Part shown: piece after piece, positions 48,609-56,749 of the stretch | How the letters are laid out: each line of letters begins with the position of its first letter | How positions within the stretch are numbered: position 1 is the first letter of the stretch | Origin: Actinomadura luzonensis | Lineage (GTDB): Bacteria > Actinomycetota > Actinomycetes > Streptosporangiales > Streptosporangiaceae | DNA: 64,000 nucleotides | Direction: 5' to 3' | NCBI RefSeq assembly: GCF_022664455.2 | Contig: NZ_JAKRKC020000002.1 | Span: forward strand, 310,001-374,000 | The notes under the pieces: model-generated | What the model saw: the letters and a program-made list of their open reading frames with translations, nothing else | The model's database searches: none | What the model was told of the DNA's origin: nothing | Translations under genes and position numbers: made by a program

Positions 48609-49931
48609 GTGATTCGAGCCTTACGTGACGCACTCGTCGCCCTCCTGCTGGGCGCCGGCCTGCTGACGGCGGCCCAGCCTGCCGGCGCCGCGTCGCTCAC
48701 CCGGGTCACCGGCTTCGGCAACAACCCGACGAACCTGAACATGTACCTGTACGTCCCGGACCGGGTGGCGGCGAAGCCGGCCCTGCTGGTGATGGTGCAC
48801 TACTGCACCGGCTCGGCCGCCGGCGTGTTCAACGGCGTCGGCCACGACTACGTCACCGCCGCCGACCAGTACGGGTACCTCATCGTGGTCCCGGAGGCCA
48901 CCCGCAGCGGTCAGTGCTTCGACGTGTCCACCCCGGCCGCGCTGACACGCAACGGCGGCGGGGACTCCACCGGCATCATGTCGATGGTCGCCTACGTCCG
49001 GCAGCGCTACGACGTCGATCCCGCCCGCATCGTGGTCAGCGGCTTCTCCTCGGGCGCGATGATGACCAACGTGCTGGCCGCGCAGTACCCCGACGTGTTC
49101 TCGGCCGCCGCCGCGTTCTCCGGCGTCCCCGCCGGGTGCTTCGCCACCACCAACGGGTCGCTCTGGAACAGCCAGTGCTCCGGCGGCCAGCTCATCAAGA
49201 CCGCCCAGCAGTGGGGCGACCAGGCTCGGGCGATGTACCCCGGCTACACCGGCCGCTACCCGCGGATGCAGCTCTGGCACGGCACCACCGACACCACGCT
49301 GGCCTACGCCAACTTCGGCGAGGAGATCAAGCAGTGGACCAACCTGAACGGGGTGAGCCAATCCCCGGCGTTCACCGACAGCCCCCGTTCGGGCGTCACC
49401 AGGACCCGCTACGGCGGCACCGGCGACCGTCCCCCCGTCGAGGGGTTCAGCTTCGCCGGCTACGGCCACTCCCTCCCGCTGACGGGCATGTTCCCCTACG
49501 CCCTGACCTTCCTCGGGCTCGACACCACCTCGCCGAACCCGACGCCCGCCGGCCTGATCAAGAACGAGGCGTCGGGCAGGTGTCTCGACGTCGCCGGCGC
49601 CTCCCAGGCCAACGGCGCCCAGGCGCAGATCTATGACTGCCACGGCCAGGCCAACCAGCAGTGGACCGCCACCGCCTCCGGCGAGCTGCGCGTCTACGGC
49701 GGCAAGTGCCTGGACGTCAGCGGACGCGCCACCGCCGACGGCAGCAGCGTGATCATCTGGGACTGCAGCGGCCAGAGCAACCAGCAGTGGCGCTTCAACG
49801 GCGACGGCACCATCACCGCGGTGGGCGCGAACAAGTGCCTGGACGTCCCCAGCGGCAACACGGCGAACGGCGCCAGGCTGCAGATCTGGACCTGCCACGG
49901 CGGCGCCAACCAGCGCTGGACCCGCACCTGA
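48609..49931 (+). CDS. Secreted PHB-depolymerase/CE1-type esterase with ricin-B lectin domain
   Basis: A 440-residue exported enzyme. Signal peptide 1-28 (ALLLGAGLLTAAQPAGAA). Residues ~30-305 are an alpha/beta hydrolase of the LpqC/PHB-depolymerase family (VHYCTGSAAGVFNG; nucleophile Ser in VVSGFSSGAMMTN; GTTDTTLAY; catalytic His in GYGHSLPLTGMFP), usually acetylxylan or feruloyl esterases. A linker (TTSPNPTP) leads to a ricin-type beta-trefoil (315-440) with three QxW repeats (QQWTA, QQWRF, QRWTR) for polysaccharide binding. It probably de-esterifies plant polysaccharides outside the cell. GTG start. Confidence 0.93.
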   Translation: MIRALRDALVALLLGAGLLTAAQPAGAASLTRVTGFGNNPTNLNMYLYVPDRVAAKPALLVMVHYCTGSAAGVFNGVGHDYVTAADQYGYLIVVPEATRSGQCFDVSTPAALTRNGGGDSTGIMSMVAYVRQRYDVDPARIVVSGFSSGAMMTNVLAAQYPDVFSAAAAFSGVPAGCFATTNGSLWNSQCSGGQLIKTAQQWGDQARAMYPGYTGRYPRMQLWHGTTDTTLAYANFGEEIKQWTNLNGVSQSPAFTDSPRSGVTRTRYGGTGDRPPVEGFSFAGYGHSLPLTGMFPYALTFLGLDTTSPNPTPAGLIKNEASGRCLDVAGASQANGAQAQIYDCHGQANQQWTATASGELRVYGGKCLDVSGRATADGSSVIIWDCSGQSNQQWRFNGDGTITAVGANKCLDVPSGNTANGARLQIWTCHGGANQRWTRT

Positions 49932-49948
49932 CCCTCCGCGGCACCAGG

Positions 49949-49977
49949 CGGGCGGGCCGCGGCACGCGGCCCGCCCG
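49949..49977. terminator. Strong hairpin terminator after esterase gene
   Basis: CGGGCGGGCCGCG, loop GCA, CGCGGCCCGCCCG: a perfect 13-bp GC stem 18 bases after the stop codon. No U-tract, as usual in these genomes. Confidence 0.8.
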
Positions 49978-50076
49978 AAGTGGCAGATCTTGCTCGGGCC
50001 GTCACGGAACCGCTGCTCGGCAGCCGGGTGAGCGCAGCGCCGAGTGGCGCAATCGTACCGTTATCCCTATTTGCCT

Positions 50077-50091
50077 ACCTGATTGCTAGGT
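50077..50091. promoter_or_regulatory. AT-rich candidate operator/promoter of redox operon
   Basis: ACCT-N7-AGGT inside an unusually AT-rich stretch (about 50055-50097), 33 bases before the GntR start. It is the only promoter-like region for the six-gene operon; no convincing -35/-10 pair can be fixed. The remaining upstream gap back to 49978 shows nothing else. Confidence 0.4.
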
Positions 50092-50123
50092 TAATCCCCG
50101 TCAGGCCAGGCAGGGAGGCGGAC

Positions 50124-50876
50124 GTGGGAGACGGGGCAGCCGCGCGGCGGCGGGCCGACCGGGCGCGGCAGGTGGCCGATCTGCTCAGGCGGCAGATCGT
50201 GCACGGGCAGTTCGCCCGCGGCCCGTTGCCGCCGGAAGCGGCGCTGGCGCGCGAGTTCGGCGCCTCGCGCAACACCGTGCGCGAGGCGCTGTGCCTGCTG
50301 CGCGAGGAAGGGCTGGTGGAGCGGTGCCCGGGCGTGGGCACCACGGTGGCGGGGGAGAAGTACCCGCACGGCCTGCACCGGCTGCTCGGCCTGGCCGAGA
50401 CACTGCACGAACACGGCCAGGTGACCAACCAGGTCAGGACGATGACCCTGATCGAGCCGCCCGCCGCCGTCAGCCACCGGCTCGGCCTCGCCCCCGGCGA
50501 GCCCGTCGTCTACCTCGAACGGCTGCGCCGCCTCGGCGGCCTGCCGCTCTCGCTGGACCTGACCTACCTGGTCCGCGACGTCGGCGAGCCACTGTTCGAC
50601 GCCGACCTGGAGCACAACGACATCTTCGTGCTCCTGGAGACGATCGCCGGCCAGCCGCTCGGCGCCGCCGAGCTGACCCTGGAGGCGGTCAACGCCGACC
50701 CCCACACCGCCGCCGTGCTCGGAGCGCCGCGCGCCGCCGCGCTGCTCATGGTCGAGCGGCTCACCCACCTGGCCGACGGCAGGCCGGTCGACCTGGAGTT
50801 CATCCGCTTCAGAGGCGACCGCCTGACCATGCGCGGCCGGCTGAACCGCACCGCGGAGGAGGACCGATGGCTCTGA
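50124..50876 (+). CDS. GntR-family regulator (HutC/UTRA type)
   Basis: A 250-residue regulator, first gene of the operon: GntR winged helix (QVADLLRRQIVHGQFARGPL, FGASRNTVREALCLLREEGL) and a UTRA effector domain (LGLAPGEPVVYLERLRRLGG; SLDLTYLV; VERLTHLADGRPVDLEFIRF). UTRA domains bind the pathway's small-molecule substrate, so this protein should sense what the ABC system imports. GTG with GGGAGG upstream. Its stop overlaps the ferredoxin start, an unusually tight regulator-effector coupling. Confidence 0.92.
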   Translation: MGDGAAARRRADRARQVADLLRRQIVHGQFARGPLPPEAALAREFGASRNTVREALCLLREEGLVERCPGVGTTVAGEKYPHGLHRLLGLAETLHEHGQVTNQVRTMTLIEPPAAVSHRLGLAPGEPVVYLERLRRLGGLPLSLDLTYLVRDVGEPLFDADLEHNDIFVLLETIAGQPLGAAELTLEAVNADPHTAAVLGAPRAAALLMVERLTHLADGRPVDLEFIRFRGDRLTMRGRLNRTAEEDRWL

Positions 50877-51094
50877 TCAACCAGCGGGTCGAGGTGCCCG
50901 TCACCATCGACGAGGCCCTGTGCATCGAGGGCTGCACGCTCTGCGTCGAGGCCTGCCCGCTCGACTCGCTGGCCATCCACGAGGAGAGCGGCAAGGCCTA
51001 CATGCACGTGGACGAGTGCTGGTACTGCGGCCCCTGCGCCGCCAGGTGCCCCGTGGACGCCGTCACCATCGACATCCCCTACCTGCTGCGATGA
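50867..51094 (+). CDS. Two-cluster 4Fe-4S ferredoxin (AprB-like)
   Basis: A 75-residue ferredoxin with eight cysteines in two sets: C19-x3-C23-x2-C26-x3-C30-P and C51-x2-C54-x2-C57-x3-C61-P. The first-set spacing and the DECWYCGPC block resemble the beta subunit of adenylylsulfate reductase (AprB), though the long AprB C-terminal tail is absent. It should pass electrons to or from the AprA-like flavoprotein encoded at the end of the same operon. Overlaps both neighbours. Confidence 0.9.
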   Translation: MALINQRVEVPVTIDEALCIEGCTLCVEACPLDSLAIHEESGKAYMHVDECWYCGPCAARCPVDAVTIDIPYLLR

Positions 51095-51105
51095 AGGAAA
51101 AGAAG

Positions 51106-52500
51106 ATGCGCGTCGCCCTGGCGGCCCTCGCCCTGCTCGCCGCGGCCGGCTGCTCGGTCGCGGGGGCGGCCGGCGGCGAGGAGAAGACCAAGGTCGTCAT
51201 CGGCTACCAGTCCAAGACGATCAACACGGTGACCGCGGGAACGCTGCTGCGCTCGCTCGGGTACCTGGAGAAGCGGCTCGGCGGCAGGTACACGGTCGAG
51301 TGGCAGGACTACGACACCGGCGCCCCCATCACCGCCAAGATGGTCGCCGGCAAGATCGACATCGGCTCGATGGGCGACTACCCGCTGCTCATCAACGCCG
51401 CCCGGACCCAGGACATCCCGGCCGCCCGCACCGAGCTGATCTCCATCACCGGCTACAACCTGCGCGGCGGGCTGAACATGGTCCTCGTCCCGCCCGCGTC
51501 CGAGGCGCGGACGCTGGCGGACCTGAAGGGGGCCAAGGTCTCGGCCAGCGTGGGCTCGGCCGGGCACGGGACGCTGGTCCAGGCGCTGGAGAAGGCCGGC
51601 GTCACCGGGGTCGAGGTGGTCAACCACCAGCCCGCGGTCGGGGCCTCGCAGCTGGAGTCGGGCGGGGTCCAGGCGTACGCGCAGTTCGTCGCCTGGCCGG
51701 GTCTGCTGGTCTTCCAGGACAAGGGACGGCTGCTCTACGACGGCTCCGCGCTGGACGTGCCGACCTTCCACGGGGTGGTGGTGCGCCAGGCGTACGCCAA
51801 GGAGCATCCCGACGTGGTGGACGCCTTCCTCAAGGCGCAGCTCGACGCCACCCGCTACCTGCACGAGCACCCGCTCGCGGCCGCCGAGTCGGTCGCGCGG
51901 GCCACCGGCCTGCCCGCCGAGGTCGTCTACCTCTACAACGGCCCCGGCGGCATCTCCACCTTCGACGTCACGCTGAAGGCGCGGCTCAAGGCGGCGCACG
52001 AGCACGACGTGCCCTACCTCAAGCGCATCGGCACCGACTTCCCCGGGGTGGACGTCTCCGCCTTCGTCAACGACTCCTACCTGCGCAAGGCGTACGGCCC
52101 CGGCTACGACCAGGACGCGGCCTCCACCGCCAACCCCGCCCCGGTCACCGGCACGGACCCGGTGTGCGGCGGCCGGGTCAGCGACCCGGCGACCGCCTCG
52201 GAGCTGTGGCTCGACGGCGAGGACCGCACCCGGCCCGCGGCCACGCCCACCTGCCTGCTGCGGCAGATCGCCGCCGCGGGCAGGCCCGTCCGCGCCGCCT
52301 ACGTGCCCGACACCGTCACCGGGACCCGCTGGTTCGCCGACCACGCGGTGTGGCTCAGGCAAGGGACCCGGTTCCTGCCGTTCACCACGCAGGACGGCGC
52401 CGGCGCCTACCGGGCCGAGCACCCCGGGGCCGAGCCGATCACCTACGAGGCCGCCCTGAAGGCGGCGGCGAAGGCGGCGGCGAAGGACGGTGACCAGTGA
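51106..52500 (+). CDS. ABC substrate-binding lipoprotein (SsuA/NrtA/TauA-like) with NosL-like C-terminal domain
   Basis: A 464-residue lipoprotein. Signal with lipobox LLAAAGC (Cys near residue 17). Residues ~27-340 are a NMT1/SsuA-type binding protein (VVIGYQSKTINTVTAGTLL; GKIDIGSMGDYPLLINAA; KVSASVGSAGHGTLVQALE), the class for sulfonates, nitrate, taurine or thiamine precursors. Residues ~346-455 are extra and resemble NosL-type domains: TDPVCGGRVSD, then VRAAYVPDTVTGTRWFADHAVWL and an Ala-Glu-x-Pro-Gly-type end. The ATG at 51106 has AGGA seven bases upstream; ATG at 51091 overlapping the ferredoxin stop is the alternative. Confidence 0.85.
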   Translation: MRVALAALALLAAAGCSVAGAAGGEEKTKVVIGYQSKTINTVTAGTLLRSLGYLEKRLGGRYTVEWQDYDTGAPITAKMVAGKIDIGSMGDYPLLINAARTQDIPAARTELISITGYNLRGGLNMVLVPPASEARTLADLKGAKVSASVGSAGHGTLVQALEKAGVTGVEVVNHQPAVGASQLESGGVQAYAQFVAWPGLLVFQDKGRLLYDGSALDVPTFHGVVVRQAYAKEHPDVVDAFLKAQLDATRYLHEHPLAAAESVARATGLPAEVVYLYNGPGGISTFDVTLKARLKAAHEHDVPYLKRIGTDFPGVDVSAFVNDSYLRKAYGPGYDQDAASTANPAPVTGTDPVCGGRVSDPATASELWLDGEDRTRPAATPTCLLRQIAAAGRPVRAAYVPDTVTGTRWFADHAVWLRQGTRFLPFTTQDGAGAYRAEHPGAEPITYEAALKAAAKAAAKDGDQ

Positions 52501-53270
52501 GGAGCTGGCCCGTCCGCGTGGGGTCCGTCCTGGCGGCGGCCGGGCTGTGGCAGGCGCTCACCGCCGCCGACGCCCGGCTGTGGCTCAGGTTCGACCGGCT
52601 GCCCACGCTCGACGAGATCGCGGCCGAGGCCGCGCGGCAGCTCACGACCCCCGTCTTCGCGCTCGACCTGGCGCAGAGCCTGCTCCGCATCCTCACCGGG
52701 TTCGCCCTGGCCACGCTCGCGGGCCTCGCCGCGGGCGTCGCGCTCGGCAGGTCGGCGCGCGCCAGGGACGTGCTGCTGCCGCTGCTGGAGGCGGTGCGCC
52801 CGATCCCGGCGATCGCGCTGGTGCCGGTGGCGATCCTGCTGTTCCCGACCGACGAGCAGGGCATCGTGTTCATCACGTTCGCCGCGGCCTTCTTCCCGAT
52901 CGCGGTCAGCACCCGGCACGCCGTACGGGCCCTGCCGACGTCGTGGGAGGACGCCGTCAGGACGCTCGGCGGCGGCGGCCGGCACGTGCTGTGGCACGTC
53001 GTGCTGCCCGGCATCCTGCCCGGCGTGTTCGGCGGGCTGTCGGTCGGCATGGGCGTGGCGTGGATCTGCGTGATCTCGGCGGAGATGATCTCGGGGGAGT
53101 TCGGGGTCGGGTACCGGACCTGGCAGGCGTACACGCTCGTGGACTACCCCGGCGTGATCGTCGGGATGGTCACCATCGGCCTGCTCGGCTGGCTCACCTC
53201 GGCCGGCGTCGAGCTGGCCGGCCGCAGGATCACCCGCTGGCTGCCCCGCAGCGAGAGGAGCCCGGCATGA
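52497..53270 (+). CDS. ABC transporter permease (SsuC/TauC-like)
   Basis: A 257-residue inner-membrane permease with about six helices and the ABC-importer EAA loop (WEDAVRTLGGGGRHVLWHVV ... LPGILPGVFGG). Family blocks ALVPVAILLFPTDEQGIVF and GMGVAWICVISAEMI are typical of the nitrate/sulfonate/taurine group. GTG start overlapping the binding protein's stop (GTGA); stop overlaps the ATPase ATG. One permease gene suggests a homodimer. Confidence 0.94.
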   Translation: MRSWPVRVGSVLAAAGLWQALTAADARLWLRFDRLPTLDEIAAEAARQLTTPVFALDLAQSLLRILTGFALATLAGLAAGVALGRSARARDVLLPLLEAVRPIPAIALVPVAILLFPTDEQGIVFITFAAAFFPIAVSTRHAVRALPTSWEDAVRTLGGGGRHVLWHVVLPGILPGVFGGLSVGMGVAWICVISAEMISGEFGVGYRTWQAYTLVDYPGVIVGMVTIGLLGWLTSAGVELAGRRITRWLPRSERSPA

Positions 53271-54001
53271 CCACGCTCGTCCGGCCCGAGCAGGCCCAGG
53301 CCGGGCTCGGCCTCACCCTGGAGCGGCTGTCCCTGGGGTACGGCGGGGACCTCGTCGTCCGCGAGATCGACCTGGAGATCGTGGCCGGCGAGGTGCTGGT
53401 GATCGTCGGAGCGTCGGGTTCCGGCAAGTCCACGCTGCTCCGCTCCCTGGCCGGGCTGCTCCCGCCCGCCGGCGGGCGGATCCTCGCCGGCGACGCCGAG
53501 ATCACCGGCACCTCCGCCGAACGCGCCATGGTCTTCCAGGACGACGGCCTGCTGCCGTGGCGCGACGTCCGCCGCAACATCGAGCTGCCCCTGCGCATCC
53601 GCAAGGTCGGCAGGCGCGAACGCGCCGCGGCGGCGCGGGCCTGGATCGAGCGCGTGGGCCTGGCGGGCTCCGAGGACAGGCTGCCGCGCGAGCTGTCCGG
53701 CGGCATGCGTCAGCGCGTGCAGCTCGCCCGCGCCCTGGTCGCCGCCCCGCGCGCGGTGCTGATGGACGAGCCGTTCGGCGCGCTCGACGCCCAGACCCGC
53801 GCCCAGATGCAGCAGGTCCTGCTGGACGTGCTGCGCGACACCCGGGCGACGGTCGTGTTCGTGACCCACGACGTGGACGAGGCGCTGCTGCTGGCCGACC
53901 GCGTCGCCGTGCTCGGCGGCCACGGCCTGCGCGCGGTGCTCGACGTGCGGGGCGCCGGCGACCGCGCCGCGCTGCGCGACCGGATACTGAAGGAGCTGTG
54001 A
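53267..54001 (+). CDS. ABC transporter ATP-binding protein (SsuB/TauB-like)
   Basis: A 244-residue importer ATPase: Walker A GASGSGKST, Q-loop VFQDDGLLPWRDVRRN (the LLPW pattern is typical of nitrate/sulfonate/taurine importers), signature ELSGGMRQRVQLARAL, Walker B VLMDEPFGALD and switch His in VFVTHDVDEAL. It overlaps both neighbours by one to four bases. With the permease and the binding lipoprotein it forms a complete importer. Confidence 0.95.
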   Translation: MTTLVRPEQAQAGLGLTLERLSLGYGGDLVVREIDLEIVAGEVLVIVGASGSGKSTLLRSLAGLLPPAGGRILAGDAEITGTSAERAMVFQDDGLLPWRDVRRNIELPLRIRKVGRRERAAAARAWIERVGLAGSEDRLPRELSGGMRQRVQLARALVAAPRAVLMDEPFGALDAQTRAQMQQVLLDVLRDTRATVVFVTHDVDEALLLADRVAVLGGHGLRAVLDVRGAGDRAALRDRILKEL

Positions 54002-56670
54002 TGGACATCCCTCCCCTCGGGGACCGCCTGCACCTGGAGTGCGAGGTGCTCGTCGTCGGCGGCGGCACCGCGGGCACGATGGCCGCGATCACCGCCGCCG
54101 AGCGCGGCGCGCGTGTGCTGCTCCTGGAGAAGGCGCACGTACGCCACAGCGGCGCGCTGGCCATGGGCATGGACGGCGTCAACAACGCGGTGATCCCCGG
54201 CAAGGCGACGCCCGAGGACTACGTCGCCGAGATCACCAGGGCCAACGACGGCGTCGTCAACCAGCGGACCGTCCACCAGACCGCCACCCGCGGCCACGCC
54301 ATGGTCCAGCGGCTGGAACGCTACGGCGTCAAGTTCGACAAGGACGAGCACGGCGAGTACGCGGTGCGCCGGGTCCACCGCTCGGGCAGCTACGTGCTGC
54401 CCATGCCGGAGGGCAAGGACGTCAAGAAGGTCCTGTACCGGGTGCTGCGCCGCCGCGACCTCCGCGAGAAGGTCACCATCGAGAACCGCGTCATGCCGGT
54501 CCGGGTGCTCACCTCCGGCGGCCGCGCGGTCGGCGTGGCCGGCTTCGACACCCGGTCCGGGCGGTTCGTCACGGTGTCGGCGGGCGCGGTCGTCCTCGCG
54601 ACCGGCGCGTGCGGCCGGCTCGGGCTGCCCGCCAGCGGCTACCTGTACGGCACCTACGAGAACCCGGCCAACGCCGGCGACGGCCACGCCATGGCCTACC
54701 ACGCGGGGGCCGAGCTGAGCGGCATCGAGTGCTTCCAGATCAACCCGCTGATCAAGGACTACAACGGGCCTGCCTGCGCGTACGTGGCCAACCCGTTCGG
54801 CGGCTACCAGGTCAACAACCAGGGCGAGCGGTTCGTCGACTCCGACTACTGGTCGGGCCAGATGATGGCCGAGGTCGCCACCGAGATCGCCTCCGCCCGC
54901 GGCCCCATCTACCTCAAGCTCACCCACCTGCCCGAGGAGTCGATCTCCGCGCTGGAGACCATCCTGCACACCACCGAACGCCCCACCCGCGGCACCTTCC
55001 ACGCCGGGCGCGGCCACGACTACCGCACGCACGACGTGGAGATGCACATCTCCGAGATCGGCCTGTGCGGCGGCCACTCGGCGTCGGGCGTGTGGGTGGA
55101 CGAGCACGGCGCGACCACCGTGCCGGGCCTGTACGCGGCCGGCGACCTGGCCTGCGTGCCGCACAACTACATGATCGGCGCCTTCGTCTTCGGCGACCTG
55201 GCCGGCGCCCACGCCGCCGCGCACCACGTCGCGCCGGACAGGCTGCCCGAGGACCAGATCGCCGCCGCCCACGAGCTGGTCTACCGGCCGCTGCGCCACC
55301 CGGACGGGCCGCCCCAGCAGCAGGTCGAGTACAAGCTGCGCCGCTTCGTCAACGACTACGTCACCCCGCCCAAGACCGCCGCCAAGCTGGACATCGCGCT
55401 GGAGACGTTCGAGCGGATGCGCGAGGAGATCGCCGGGATGGGCGCCCGCACCCCGCACGAGCTGATGCGCTGCGTGGAGGTCGACTTCATCCGCGACTGC
55501 GCCGAGATGGCGGCGCGCGCCTCGCTCACCCGTACCGAGAGCCGGTGGGGCCTCTACCACGAGCGCGCCGACCTGCCCGCGCGCGACGACGGCGAGTGGC
55601 TGTTCCACCTGAACCTCCGCAAACGGGACGACGGCGTGATGGAGTTCGTCAAGCGGCCCGTGGAGCCGTACCTGGTGCCCGTCCCCGAGTTCGCGCCCGT
55701 CGCCGCCGAACCGGTCGTCCTGGCCGCGCGCCCACCGGCGCGGGTACGGCGGGCCGCTGCCGCCCGCGGCGCCGGACGCGTCGCGGTCGGCCGCTCGCCG
55801 CGCATCCTCGAACTGCACCGGCTGGCCGAGGAGCAGCCCACCGCCGGGCAGCTCGCCCCCTACCTCGCCGACCCCGACCCCAAGGTCAGGCGGGCCGCCA
55901 TCGCCACCCTCACCGAGACCGTCCCCGAAGGCGCGGGACCTGCCCTGGCCGCCGCGCTCGGCGACGCCCACGGCACCGTGCGGCACGCCGCCGCCACCGC
56001 CCTCAGAGAGCTGGTCGAGGTGCTGCCCGCCACGCCCGGGCTCCGGACCGCGCTCCTCGAACGGCTGGCGGGCGGCGACGCCGTGGTCCGGGCCAGTGTG
56101 CTCGACGTGCTGCGCGCGCTGCGGCTCGGCGACCGCGAGCGCTTCGCCGCCGGGCTGCGCGACACCGACCGCCGGGTGCGGATCGAGGCCGTGCGCGCGC
56201 TGGTCTCGCTCGACGAGAGCGACCTGGTGGCCACGGCCGCCGCCGACCCGTCCAGGGAGGTGCGGGTCCAGGCGGCCAAGGGGCTGGGCCGCATCGGCAA
56301 GCCGTCCGCCGCCCTCGCGACCCTCGCCGCCGACCCCGACCCGCTCGTGCGCGCCGCCGCCCTGGAGGCGTCCGGCGCGGCCGGCGCGCCGCTGGAGCCG
56401 CAGGCCGTCGAGGCGATCCGCGACCCCGACTGGCAGGTACGCGTCGGGGCCGCCCGGTGCCTGGCCGCCGCGGACCCGGCTGTCGCGTCGGGGCCGCTCG
56501 TCGCCGCGCTCGGGGACGCCAACCTCGACGTGCGCAAGGCGGCCGTGCTGGCGCTGACCCGCTGGGCGGGCGAACCGCGGGTGGCCGCCGCGCTCACCAC
56601 GGCCCTGGCGGACCCGGACGCCGACGTGCGCGCCCACGCCCGCCAGGCCCTGGAAGCGCCCGCCCGGTGA
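54001..56670 (+). CDS. AprA-like FAD flavoprotein fused to HEAT repeats
   Basis: An 889-residue protein. Residues ~1-585 are a fumarate-reductase/APS-reductase-class flavoprotein: dinucleotide motif VLVVGGGTAGTMAA, RHSGALAMGMDGVNNAV, VEMHISEIGLCGGHSASGVW and PGLYAAGDLACVPHNYMIGA, all closest in pattern to adenylylsulfate reductase subunit A. The C-terminal capping region (RTPHELMRCVEVDFIRDCAEM) is present. After a basic linker (~585-600) come nine HEAT-type repeats (each with a DPDxxVRxAA core) to the end, an addition I do not know in AprA. It should accept electrons through the ferredoxin of this operon. Substrate unidentified. Confidence 0.88.
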   Translation: MDIPPLGDRLHLECEVLVVGGGTAGTMAAITAAERGARVLLLEKAHVRHSGALAMGMDGVNNAVIPGKATPEDYVAEITRANDGVVNQRTVHQTATRGHAMVQRLERYGVKFDKDEHGEYAVRRVHRSGSYVLPMPEGKDVKKVLYRVLRRRDLREKVTIENRVMPVRVLTSGGRAVGVAGFDTRSGRFVTVSAGAVVLATGACGRLGLPASGYLYGTYENPANAGDGHAMAYHAGAELSGIECFQINPLIKDYNGPACAYVANPFGGYQVNNQGERFVDSDYWSGQMMAEVATEIASARGPIYLKLTHLPEESISALETILHTTERPTRGTFHAGRGHDYRTHDVEMHISEIGLCGGHSASGVWVDEHGATTVPGLYAAGDLACVPHNYMIGAFVFGDLAGAHAAAHHVAPDRLPEDQIAAAHELVYRPLRHPDGPPQQQVEYKLRRFVNDYVTPPKTAAKLDIALETFERMREEIAGMGARTPHELMRCVEVDFIRDCAEMAARASLTRTESRWGLYHERADLPARDDGEWLFHLNLRKRDDGVMEFVKRPVEPYLVPVPEFAPVAAEPVVLAARPPARVRRAAAARGAGRVAVGRSPRILELHRLAEEQPTAGQLAPYLADPDPKVRRAAIATLTETVPEGAGPALAAALGDAHGTVRHAAATALRELVEVLPATPGLRTALLERLAGGDAVVRASVLDVLRALRLGDRERFAAGLRDTDRRVRIEAVRALVSLDESDLVATAAADPSREVRVQAAKGLGRIGKPSAALATLAADPDPLVRAAALEASGAAGAPLEPQAVEAIRDPDWQVRVGAARCLAAADPAVASGPLVAALGDANLDVRKAAVLALTRWAGEPRVAAALTTALADPDADVRAHARQALEAPAR

Positions 56671-56749
56671 CGCCAGGCCGCGTCCGCTGGACCTGCGCCC
56701 GGCCTGCGCACGACCTCCCGGTGCCCGACGGATTCGACGCGGCCGCGGA

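Noticed and set aside
50867..56670. Calling the operon a dissimilatory sulfate reduction locus
   Set aside because: No sat, dsr or qmo genes are present, the ferredoxin lacks the AprB tail, and the flavoprotein has a HEAT extension; only AprAB-like wording is justified.
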